Assembly: GCA_937967755.1 (NCBI GenBank)
Contig: CALBTA010000504.1
Location: forward strand, 1 to 7,036
Length of the DNA: 7,036 bases
Reading direction: 5' to 3'
Source of the DNA: an uncultured Planctomycetaceae bacterium
GTDB lineage: Bacteria > Planctomycetota > Planctomycetia > Pirellulales > Pirellulaceae
Position 1 is the stretch's first letter. Each line of letters starts with the position of its first letter. The notes under the pieces are model-generated. The model worked only from the letters and a program-made list of their open reading frames with translations. It did no database searches and was not told the DNA's origin. A program made the position numbers and the translations under genes. Positions 1 through 5,259 of this stretch are shown in pieces.

Positions 1-1335
1 GGTCGCGGCGGCAGCGACACCACCGCCGTTGCCCTGGCGGCCGTGCTGCAAGCGGCCGAGTGCCAGATCTTCACAGATGTCGATGGCGTTTACACGACCG
101 ACCCACGCGTGCTGCCGGATGCCCGCCGGGTTAGCCGCGTGAGCTTCGACGAAATGTTGGAATTGGCCAGCTTGGGCGCCGGCGTGATGCACAACCGTTC
201 GATTGAATTCGCCAAGAAGTTCGGCGTGCCGGTTCACGTTCGCAGTAGCGCGACCGACATGCCGGGAACGCTGATCGTGGCCCAAGGTGAATCGGAAGAT
301 CAGCCGGTGAGCGGCGCGGCCCTCACGAAGAATGAAGCCCGCGTCAGCATCCGGGGCATTCCCGACGTTCCCGGCAGCAGCTACGAGGTCTTCTCGCGCA
401 TCTCTGGCCGCGCGGTGACGGTCGATATGATCGTGCAAAACGTTGGTGAGGATGGCAAGGCGAACGTTTCGTTCACCGTGCCCAAAGGCGAGTTGGCGCA
501 AACGTTGGAAGCTGTCGAAGATGCGCGAGCGGCGATTGAGATCGACGAAGTATCTTATGACGAAAACGTCGCGAAGGTATCGGTTGTCGGGCTGGGGATG
601 GCGAAACAGACAGGTGTGGCCGATAAGATGTTCCGCACGCTGGCCGCCGAAGGCATCAACATCCACATGATCACGACCAGCGAAATCAAAATTTCAGTGC
701 TGGTCAACCGCGACGATTGCCAACAGGCATTACGGGCTGTCCACAAGGCATTTCAATTGGATGAAGAACCGGCCGTTCCCGCCGCAGATGCCGGCCAGTT
801 GGAAACCCCCCGTTCCGATCCGAGCAAGGTCGCGGAGGAGCTGCGCGGCGCGGAACTGGAAGAGTTGACCATCGACGACATCGACCTCGACGACACCCAA
901 GCCCGCGTGACCATTCGCGGCATTCCCGACGCACCGGGCGTCGCCGCGAAGGTGTTCGAGGAGATCGCGGCGGCGGGCATCTTCGTTGACATGATTGTGC
1001 AAAACGTCGGCAAGCAGGGGCATGCCAACCTCAGCTTCACCGTACCGCAAGGCAAATTGCCGCAAAGCGTGCAAGTCGCCGAGCAGCTTGCCAAGACGCT
1101 CAACGGCGGTCACGTGACGCATGCTGAGAAGGTGGCGAAGCTATCGGTTTCCGGCATCGGGCTGCGCAGTCACACCAGCGTTGCCATTCGGATGTTCCGC
1201 GCGTTGACCAAGGCGGGCATCAATGTGGACATGGTCAACACTTCGGAGGTGCGGGTCAACGTCGTCGTCGACGGTTCGGAAGGATCCACCGGGTTGGCGG
1301 CACTGCATGCCGCATTCGCGGACGTGATCGGGTAG
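1..1335 (+). CDS. lysC: Aspartate kinase, C-terminal part with four ACT domains (5' end outside window)
   Basis: Aspartokinase phosphorylates L-aspartate with ATP, the first step toward lysine, threonine, methionine and diaminopimelate; it is cytosolic. The frame is open from base 1 and gives 444 residues. It begins with the family motif GRGGSDTTAVALAA, followed by FTDVDGVYTTDPR (about residues 24-36, nucleotide-binding region) and GAGVMHNRS (about 60-67). Four ACT domains follow: about 114-186, 190-255, 301-375 and 378-444, with an acidic linker at about 256-300. ACT1 and ACT3 share VDMIVQNVG and SFTVP; ACT2 and ACT4 share the TSE motif near INIHM/INVDM. The pair is therefore duplicated in tandem. 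Aligned to Corynebacterium LysC, about 149 residues are missing upstream, so the full protein would be about 590 residues, like the four-ACT enzymes of cyanobacteria. ACT domains normally mediate feedback by lysine and/or threonine; which ligand acts here cannot be read from the sequence. The gene ends with TAG and converges on the next gene 16 bp away. Confidence 0.96.
   Translation, partial: GRGGSDTTAVALAAVLQAAECQIFTDVDGVYTTDPRVLPDARRVSRVSFDEMLELASLGAGVMHNRSIEFAKKFGVPVHVRSSATDMPGTLIVAQGESEDQPVSGAALTKNEARVSIRGIPDVPGSSYEVFSRISGRAVTVDMIVQNVGEDGKANVSFTVPKGELAQTLEAVEDARAAIEIDEVSYDENVAKVSVVGLGMAKQTGVADKMFRTLAAEGINIHMITTSEIKISVLVNRDDCQQALRAVHKAFQLDEEPAVPAADAGQLETPRSDPSKVAEELRGAELEELTIDDIDLDDTQARVTIRGIPDAPGVAAKVFEEIAAAGIFVDMIVQNVGKQGHANLSFTVPQGKLPQSVQVAEQLAKTLNGGHVTHAEKVAKLSVSGIGLRSHTSVAIRMFRALTKAGINVDMVNTSEVRVNVVVDGSEGSTGLAALHAAFADVIG
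307..309 (+). promoter_or_regulatory. Possible internal GTG start for a separate aspartokinase beta subunit
   Basis: An in-frame GTG lies in the context QPVSGAAL, between the kinase domain and ACT1. GGAAG at 294-298 sits 8 nt upstream, a reasonable Shine-Dalgarno position. The codon aligns with Val250 (IPVEEAVLTG) of Corynebacterium glutamicum LysC, where translation of the beta subunit is known to start. Initiation here would give a 342-residue protein made only of the four ACT domains. Four-ACT aspartokinases are often treated as single-chain enzymes, so this remains a suggestion. Confidence 0.3.
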
Positions 1336-1351
1336 GCGGCTGGGAGGTTGG

Positions 1352-1963
1352 CTACCCGTCAGGATCATCCAGCAGTGCTTGAAGCCGCTCGGCGAGGTGG
1401 GGTTCCAGCCGCGTGAGCCACGACTGGTCGATCAGTTGGACACCGATCATATCCAGTATGTGAACCTGGTCCTTGCGTCGATTACTTTCCAACTTCATCC
1501 GCACCAGATCGACCAGTTCGACGATTAGCTTGCCGTCAATCGTCCGGGCATTTTCCACGGCCGGGGCAGCAACCAGGTATTCCGCGCGAACCTTCTGGCC
1601 AGCCCAGATGACGTGAACCGCCTCAGTCGGTGTGCCGTCTTCGCCGTCGAGAAACATCGTGACAGCCAGCAGTTCGATGGGATGAAAGCCAGCGGCGGTT
1701 AGCGCCGCTTTCGCCGCATCCGCATCGCTCGGATCGAGCAGAATGTCGACATCGCGCGTGTTGCGAACGGCCCCTTCGTCACGGGTTGCCACCCAAGCGG
1801 CGACCGCGTTTCCGCCGATGATCGCGTAAGGAACGCTGGCGTCGCCCAGCGCGCGGCAGGCGCGTTCCATTCGCTCTCGTACTTTATCCATGGCGCTGAA
1901 CATCCTGTCGAAGACGAAAGGGGCTTGCTCCTGCACCAGCGCGTCGATTTGATCGGGAGTCAT
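1352..1963 (-). CDS. Nucleotidyltransferase-fold protein (DUF6036 / AbiEii-like type), function unknown
   Basis: A 203-residue soluble protein. It carries the minimal signature of the nucleotidyltransferase superfamily: IIGGN at residues 48-52, followed by TRDVDILL with acidic residues Asp71 and Asp73, which would bind metal. Later features are a hydrophobic strand (LLAVTMFL), EAVHVIWAG, and a C-terminal helical part with LVRMKLESNRRKDQVHILDMI. From memory this matches a family frequent in planctomycetes and annotated as nucleotidyltransferase or DUF6036; the substrate is unknown. Relatives include AbiEii-type toxins, but no antitoxin-like gene adjoins it: upstream, 86 bp away, is the ketosynthase on the same strand, and downstream is the convergent lysC. 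The start is ATG at 1963. An open frame continues upstream to 2170, but it overlaps the ketosynthase end and reads as an Arg-rich shadow. No Shine-Dalgarno precedes the ATG; instead TATAAT lies 7 nt upstream, suggesting leaderless expression. Confidence 0.85.
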   Translation of the reverse strand: MTPDQIDALVQEQAPFVFDRMFSAMDKVRERMERACRALGDASVPYAIIGGNAVAAWVATRDEGAVRNTRDVDILLDPSDADAAKAALTAAGFHPIELLAVTMFLDGEDGTPTEAVHVIWAGQKVRAEYLVAAPAVENARTIDGKLIVELVDLVRMKLESNRRKDQVHILDMIGVQLIDQSWLTRLEPHLAERLQALLDDPDG

Positions 1964-1970
1964 GGACGCA

Positions 1971-1999
1971 ATTATAGTTGGGCCGCACCGGTTTGAAAG
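1971..1999 (-). promoter_or_regulatory. Candidate leaderless promoter of the nucleotidyltransferase gene
   Basis: On the minus strand a perfect TATAAT occupies 1976-1971. Seven bases later comes the ATG at 1963, so transcription would begin at or next to the start codon. A 17-bp spacer upstream leads to a weak -35 element, CTTTCA (1999-1994, 3 of 6 to TTGACA). The lack of any Shine-Dalgarno sequence agrees with a leaderless message. The alternative is read-through from the ketosynthase gene. Confidence 0.42.
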
Positions 2000-2000
2000 A

Positions 2001-2019
2001 CGAAGCGAATCGGGCTTCG
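2001..2019 (-). terminator. Weak candidate hairpin after the ketosynthase gene
   Basis: In the 86-bp gap between ketosynthase and nucleotidyltransferase, CGAAGC and GCTTCG form a perfect 6-bp stem with a 7-nt loop. On the minus strand it is followed by TCTTTC, a poor U-tract. It could reduce read-through out of the acyl cluster, but it does not meet the usual standard for an intrinsic terminator. Confidence 0.22.
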
Positions 2020-2049
2020 ACGGCCTCGAAAGACTGTCGTACCGGATCG

Positions 2050-3333
2050 CTACGCGCTGCACTGCCCGACGACCAGCGAGATATTCTGGCCGCCGAAGCC
2101 GAAGCTGTTGTTCAGGGCGACGTTGCACTCGGCCTCGCGGGCTTTGTTGGGGATGTAGTCGAGATCGCACTCGGGGTCGGGGTTCTCGTAATTGATCGTC
2201 GGCGGGAGAACGTTGTCGCGGATTGCCATCAAACAGATGATCAATTCGGTGACGCCGGCGGCGGCGATTAGGTGGCCCATCATGCTTTTGGTGCTGCTGA
2301 TCGGGGTGTGCTCGGCATGCTCGCCAAAGGTTTCAGCGCAGGCCTTGGTTTCCACGCGATCGTTCACCAGTGTGCTGGTACCGTGAGCATTGACGTAATC
2401 GATGTTGTCGTAGCCGACACCTGAATCATCAATGGCCATCTTCATGCAGGCGATTGCCCCGCGGCCGTCGGGATGGATGTCGGTGATGCGGTAAGCGTCG
2501 GCGGTCGAGCCGTAGCCGAGAATCTCTCCGTAAATCTCCGCCCCACGGGCCTTGGCGAATTCCAAATCTTCCAAAATGACCATCGCCGATCCTTCGCCGA
2601 GGACAAAGCCGTTGCGCAGCCGGTCGAACGGGCGCGACGCCTTGGTTGGTTCTTCGTTGCTGGGCGAAAGGGCCGTCAACAAATTGAACCCAGTGACGCC
2701 GAAGGTGTGGATCATGCTGTGGGTTCCGCCAGAGATCATCACATCCGCATCGCCCCGGCGGATGATTTCGGTCGCCTCGCCGATTGCCTGGCTACTCGCT
2801 GCGCACGCGGTCAGGCAGTTGTAATTTGGGCCTTGGGCGTTGAACATGCCGGCAACGTGACCGGCGGGCATGTTTGGTTCCTGCTCCAATTCGGTCAGCG
2901 GATTGAGCAGTTCCAAACCGGCCTTGGTGAATTCGGCCATGTCCAGCCCGTCTTCGTTCAGGGCGGCGGCCATCATCTTTGTGAAGGCGAAGAAATCTTG
3001 GCTTCCTTCTCCGCTGCCCAAGTAAATGCCGAACCGCGTGGGGTCTTTGATCGCGTCGAGCACGCCCGATTGTTCGATCGCCTGCATTGCGGCTCCGGCG
3101 GCAAACTTGGAATGCCGCCCGCAATTCTTCCATTCCTCTTCATCCAAGCCATGTTTGGCGACCGACCAGTCTTTGACTTCGGCGGAGATACTGGTTGGAA
3201 AATTGCTGGCGTCAAACAACGTCGTGTAGCCGACGCCCGACTTCCCTTCCTTCAGGGCGCTCCAAACAGTTTCTACGTCGTGCCCCATCGGGTTGACGCT
3301 TCCGTATCCGGTGACAACAACGCGGCGTTTCAT
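2050..3333 (-). CDS. fabF: Beta-ketoacyl-ACP synthase (FabF/KAS II-like)
   Basis: Condenses an acyl thioester with malonyl-ACP to extend a fatty-acyl or polyketide-like chain; cytosolic, thiolase fold, normally dimeric. The 427-residue protein opens with MKRRVVVTGYG as in FabF. It has the complete catalytic set: Cys177 in CLTACAASSQAIG, His317 in VNAHGTST, Lys349 and His354 in SSTKSMMGHL, and the glycine-rich end NSFGFGGQN (409-417). These residues lie about 14 positions later than the published E. coli FabF positions (Cys163, His303, His340). The shift arises from extra sequence between GSGEG (106-110) and Cys177, a region that lines the pocket and dimer interface. It is the last gene of the DH-ACP-DH-KS set, 43 bp after the second hotdog gene, so it probably acts on the neighbouring ACP. 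There is no clear Shine-Dalgarno before the ATG. The insertion and context suggest a specialised enzyme rather than the housekeeping FabF; the symbol marks family only. Confidence 0.92.
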   Translation of the reverse strand: MKRRVVVTGYGSVNPMGHDVETVWSALKEGKSGVGYTTLFDASNFPTSISAEVKDWSVAKHGLDEEEWKNCGRHSKFAAGAAMQAIEQSGVLDAIKDPTRFGIYLGSGEGSQDFFAFTKMMAAALNEDGLDMAEFTKAGLELLNPLTELEQEPNMPAGHVAGMFNAQGPNYNCLTACAASSQAIGEATEIIRRGDADVMISGGTHSMIHTFGVTGFNLLTALSPSNEEPTKASRPFDRLRNGFVLGEGSAMVILEDLEFAKARGAEIYGEILGYGSTADAYRITDIHPDGRGAIACMKMAIDDSGVGYDNIDYVNAHGTSTLVNDRVETKACAETFGEHAEHTPISSTKSMMGHLIAAAGVTELIICLMAIRDNVLPPTINYENPDPECDLDYIPNKAREAECNVALNNSFGFGGQNISLVVGQCSA

Positions 3334-3376
3334 GACGGTTCAGTCTAGAGCTTAGAGTTCGGTTGCTGCACTTGAT

Positions 3377-3937
3377 TCACATCGCGTACTCAGCCAACTT
3401 TTCACGCTCCGCATCCAACAAATGTTGCGGAGGCGGCTTCCTGTTTCCTTCGGCATCGACCAGCACATCGTACATGCCGAAGATACGGATCATCGAAAGA
3501 AACTCTTGCGGTTCGAACATCTCGTCCGGAATGCCCGGCTGCGGCGGCACGTGCCCGAACATCAATTCCGCCTCGCAATGCAGGCGTTCTTCTGGATCAG
3601 GGCTGATGATGTGGCTGACGCAGTTGACATTTGCCCCGTTGTCGTTGAATTCCCCGAGCGTGCATGTGTACCGCAGCACATCGCCCGGTTTGGCATACTC
3701 GTGGAAGATCGCCTTGGAGACTTTGGCCAAGACGACACGTTTGGTGAACCCGCCGTGTTCGCCAACCAGCAGCCCGCCGGTTTGAGCGAAGCCTTCGATG
3801 TTGAGAGAACCAGGCATCAGCGGATGCCCGGGGACGTAGTCCTCAAATTCCTCTTCAACCAGCGAGACGCACTTGATCGTCACGGCATGACTGCCGCTTT
3901 GGAACTCGAGGAAGCGATCGATCCAGTACCAGCGCAT
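3377..3937 (-). CDS. FabA/FabZ-like hotdog protein lacking the catalytic His
   Basis: A 186-residue hotdog-fold protein of the 3-hydroxyacyl-ACP dehydratase family. The active-site segment is DYVPGHPLMPGSLNIEGFAQTGG (shown here for its key residues Tyr34, His38, Glu49). Against the FabZ pattern HFPGxPxMPG...E, the acidic residue is kept as Glu49, but the catalytic His is Tyr34. His38 occupies the variable position in the GxP segment (Asn in E. coli FabZ) and is probably not a replacement. The family core ends near residue 140; a tail of about 45 residues follows (EPQEFLSMIRIFGMYDVLVDA, then a charged helix), making it longer than typical FabZ of about 150. It lies 51 bp after the ACP gene and 43 bp before the ketosynthase. 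The start is ATG at 3937, with a purine stretch AGAGAG about 7 nt upstream. It may be a non-catalytic partner of the first dehydratase, as in mycobacterial Had heterodimers, or act on a thioester by other chemistry. Family is firm, activity open. Confidence 0.88.
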   Translation of the reverse strand: MRWYWIDRFLEFQSGSHAVTIKCVSLVEEEFEDYVPGHPLMPGSLNIEGFAQTGGLLVGEHGGFTKRVVLAKVSKAIFHEYAKPGDVLRYTCTLGEFNDNGANVNCVSHIISPDPEERLHCEAELMFGHVPPQPGIPDEMFEPQEFLSMIRIFGMYDVLVDAEGNRKPPPQHLLDAEREKLAEYAM

Positions 3938-3988
3938 GGGATTACTCTCTGACGTCGAATGGTCGGCGCAGGCCGTTGGCCGTCGCGG

Positions 3989-4381
3989 TTAGCCGGCGAC
4001 GCCGACTTTCGTTTCGACGTAGCGGCACATGTCGCTGACCGTCAGGAGTTGGCCGAAGTTTTGAACGTTGGGGTCTTTCTCGAACTTCGTCAAGTCGGCG
4101 AAGGGCATTCGCTTTTTCAACTCGGCGACGCCGGCCGGCGTGACCTTGCCGTCTTCCACGTACTCGGCATTGGTCAGAATGTCCTCGGGAAACATTTCCG
4201 CCCGATCGATGTTGATGTCGAACGCCTTTTCCAGGCGAAAGACTATATCCAGAAAGTCGATCGATTCGGCGCCCAGATCACCGACCAACGTCGCGTCCGG
4301 CGTCACCTCATCGTCGTCGACGCCCAATGCGTCAACCAGGGCTTCTTGAACTTTGGCGAAAATCTCTTCTTTCGACGGCAT
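3989..4381 (-). CDS. Acyl carrier protein with an unusually long insertion
   Basis: A 130-residue acidic carrier protein. Helix I (EIFAKVQEALVDALGV) and the modification site GDLGAESIDFLDIVFRLEKAF are standard for ACPs; Ser40 should receive 4'-phosphopantetheine (ESI instead of the usual DSL). After helix II (MFPEDI) about 40 extra residues appear (roughly 69-112, containing KVTPAGVAELKKRMPFADL). The final helix, LLTVSDMCRYVETK, then matches the ITTVQAAIDYI end of E. coli AcpP. Ordinary ACPs have about 80 residues. The start is ATG at 4381, giving MPSKEEIF. It has the best Shine-Dalgarno in the window, GGAGA 5 nt upstream; an upstream in-frame extension to 4486 has no ACP character. It sits between the two hotdog genes and upstream of the ketosynthase, so it is presumably their dedicated carrier. 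The symbol is left blank because it is probably not the housekeeping AcpP. Confidence 0.93.
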   Translation of the reverse strand: MPSKEEIFAKVQEALVDALGVDDDEVTPDATLVGDLGAESIDFLDIVFRLEKAFDINIDRAEMFPEDILTNAEYVEDGKVTPAGVAELKKRMPFADLTKFEKDPNVQNFGQLLTVSDMCRYVETKVGVAG

Positions 4382-4416
4382 CGGTTTCTCCACTGTAAGG
4401 TGTAAGTGGTGTAGCA

Positions 4417-4433
4417 GGCGGCTTCTTGCCACC
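4417..4433 (-). other. Hairpin in the leader of the ACP gene
   Basis: The minus-strand RNA would read GGUGGC-AAGAA-GCCGCC, a 6-bp stem (one G-U pair) with a 5-nt loop, about 36 nt upstream of the ACP start. No U-tract follows, so it is not an intrinsic terminator. It could be an RNA-processing or stability element, or part of a dispersed intergenic repeat; only one copy is present in this window. Confidence 0.3.
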
Positions 4434-4477
4434 GCGGAATTATTGGAGTGATTCTGAATGTGAAGTTTTTGGAATCC

Positions 4478-4491
4478 GGTGCCCAAGCACC
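4478..4491 (-). other. Short hairpin just after the first dehydratase gene
   Basis: GGTGC-TTGG-GCACC on the minus strand is a perfect 5-bp stem with a 4-nt loop, beginning 4 nt after the stop codon of the upstream dehydratase gene. It is not followed by a U-tract. Together with the next hairpin it separates the first gene from the ACP gene in a 114-bp gap, the longest gap inside the cluster. Confidence 0.25.
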
Positions 4492-4495
4492 CGCG

Positions 4496-4969
4496 CTATG
4501 ATTTGATACGCTTGAACTCGGCCATGTAATATTTTCGGGCGACCTGGTCCGTTGCTGCCGCTGCGGCTAGTTTCTTTTCCAGCCGGAATTGCTCCAACAG
4601 CAAGATTCCGCTCACGGCCGGCTTCCCGTTGACCGTGCCCGGGCCTTTTATTTGCGTCAGATTGCAGGCCGACTCCTTGGTGATTTGATGCGTCACCTCC
4701 AAAGTTTGCCCAGGACCGACAAAATTGCCGTATTTTACGTTCCTGGCCTCTTTCATCATCACTATCGGGCGGGAAAAGCCGTCGGTTTCACGCAGAAGCC
4801 AGCATCCGGCCTGATAGATTGCTTCCAGCATCAAAACGCCCGGCATACAGGCGAAATTTGGGAAGTGGTCCTGTAGGTAATTTTCATCACCCTTCAGCGT
4901 TTTCTGGGCGGTGATGGATTGGCCGGGATTGAGTTCCACAATCCGATCAACTAACGAAAACCGCATCAT
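4496..4969 (-). CDS. fabZ: 3-hydroxyacyl-ACP dehydratase, FabZ-like
   Basis: Removes water from 3-hydroxyacyl-ACP to give the trans-2-enoyl-ACP; cytosolic hotdog-fold enzyme. Numbered from the ATG at 4969 (157 residues), the active-site segment is DHFPNFACMPGVLMLEAIYQAG. The catalytic His35 (in HFP) and Glu49 (in MLEA) are both present, as in FabZ. FabZ's GNP after HFP is replaced by NFA, a small deviation next to the tunnel entrance. A C-terminal stretch (EKKLAAAAATDQVARKYYMAEF) is longer and more Ala-rich than usual. The open frame reaches a TTG at 4975, but ATG at 4969 is preferred because GGTTGGA ends 8 nt upstream; the adjacent ATG at 4966 is also possible. It is the first gene of the minus-strand acyl cluster and is read from the candidate promoter at 5035-5063. 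It may pair with the His-less hotdog protein encoded two genes later. Confidence 0.92.
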   Translation of the reverse strand: MMRFSLVDRIVELNPGQSITAQKTLKGDENYLQDHFPNFACMPGVLMLEAIYQAGCWLLRETDGFSRPIVMMKEARNVKYGNFVGPGQTLEVTHQITKESACNLTQIKGPGTVNGKPAVSGILLLEQFRLEKKLAAAAATDQVARKYYMAEFKRIKS

Positions 4970-5004
4970 CGGCAAAATCCAACCAGACTACCCAACCGTT
5001 CAGA

Positions 5005-5026
5005 TGTAAAAATAGGCAGTTTTACA
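5005..5026. promoter_or_regulatory. Inverted repeat TGTAAAA-N8-TTTTACA, candidate operator
   Basis: Two perfect 7-bp arms (5005-5011 and 5020-5026) flank an 8-bp spacer. The repeat begins about 2 bp downstream of the predicted start of transcription of the acyl cluster and ends about 35 bp before its first ATG. This symmetry and position fit a site where a dimeric repressor blocks the promoter. Cognate regulator unknown; no regulator gene is present in the window. A leader-RNA hairpin is the alternative, though the stem is AT-rich and weak. Confidence 0.45.
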
Positions 5027-5034
5027 ATCGCGAT

Positions 5035-5063
5035 AGTATAGCTTGGCAATCTAGATGCCTCAA
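5035..5063 (-). promoter_or_regulatory. Candidate sigma-70-type promoter of the acyl cluster
   Basis: On the minus strand TTGAGG (5063-5058, 4 of 6 to TTGACA) is followed by exactly 17 bp and TATACT (5040-5035, 5 of 6 to TATAAT). The predicted transcription start is near 5028, giving a leader of about 59 nt to the ATG at 4969. It is the best-spaced promoter I found in the window, and no other comparably good promoter was found inside the four-gene cluster. Confidence 0.5.
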
Positions 5064-5223
5064 CGCTAATTACGCGACTGAGCGAGGGTCGGGAAGGCCA
5101 TTCGTCAGGTTTTTCGCCCAAGTTTTTCCGGCCCAACCTTGGTTTCCACGGGTCCTAGTGGCCGGCGGTGGCGTTTTGCTCTATCCGGCGGAACTCTCGT
5201 CCTCGCAGGGCGTGGGCCCTGAT

Positions 5224-5252
5224 TTGTGGAGCTGTGGTCTCGCTGCTACATT
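5224..5252 (+). promoter_or_regulatory. Candidate leaderless promoter of ptsI
   Basis: TTGTGG (5224-5229) is followed by a 17-bp spacer and TACATT (5247-5252, 4 of 6 to TATAAT). The ATG of ptsI lies 7 bp further on, so the transcript would start at the start codon. No Shine-Dalgarno is present before that ATG. The geometry is the same as at the nucleotidyltransferase gene. The rest of the divergent region (5064-5223) shows nothing I can name. Confidence 0.33.
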
Positions 5253-5259
5253 CTCCCTC

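Noticed and set aside
1331..1356. Hairpin spanning the convergent stop codons of lysC and the nucleotidyltransferase gene (GGTAG...CTACC) as a bidirectional terminator
   Set aside because: The arms are short (5 perfect pairs, 7 with one mismatch), the loop is long, both stop codons lie inside the stem, and neither side has a U-tract.
1964..2170. Extended N-terminus for the nucleotidyltransferase gene
   Set aside because: The extension overlaps the ketosynthase 3' end and is Arg/Pro-rich. ATG at 1963 has TATAAT at the right distance and gives a sensible protein start.
2473..3348. Open frame of 291 codons on the plus strand
   Set aside because: It lies wholly opposite the ketosynthase gene, whose catalytic motifs are all intact, and its translation shows no recognisable motif. 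It is a GC-driven antisense shadow.
3422..3952. Open frame of 176 codons on the plus strand
   Set aside because: Antisense to the second hotdog gene; no family features and no plausible ribosome site.
3959..4405. Open frame of 148 codons on the plus strand
   Set aside because: Antisense to the ACP gene, rich in His, Arg and Val as expected of a shadow frame.
4439..4464. Internal promoter for the ACP gene: TTCACA and AATAAT on the minus strand
   Set aside because: Each box is 5 of 6 to consensus, but the spacer is only 14 bp, too short for a sigma-70 promoter.
4382..4486. Extended N-terminus for the ACP
   Set aside because: The 35 extra residues are His/Asn-rich and unlike any ACP; GGAGA is placed for ATG at 4381.
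5021..5042. Plus-strand promoter for ptsI using TTTACA and the TAGTAT/TATAGC region
   Set aside because: The spacing between the boxes is far from 16-18 bp, and TTTACA is better explained as one arm of the inverted repeat.
5158..5259. GTG start adding 34 residues to Enzyme I
   Set aside because: The extension has no similarity to Enzyme I. Starting at 5260 gives E. coli-like numbering for His189, Arg296 and Arg332.
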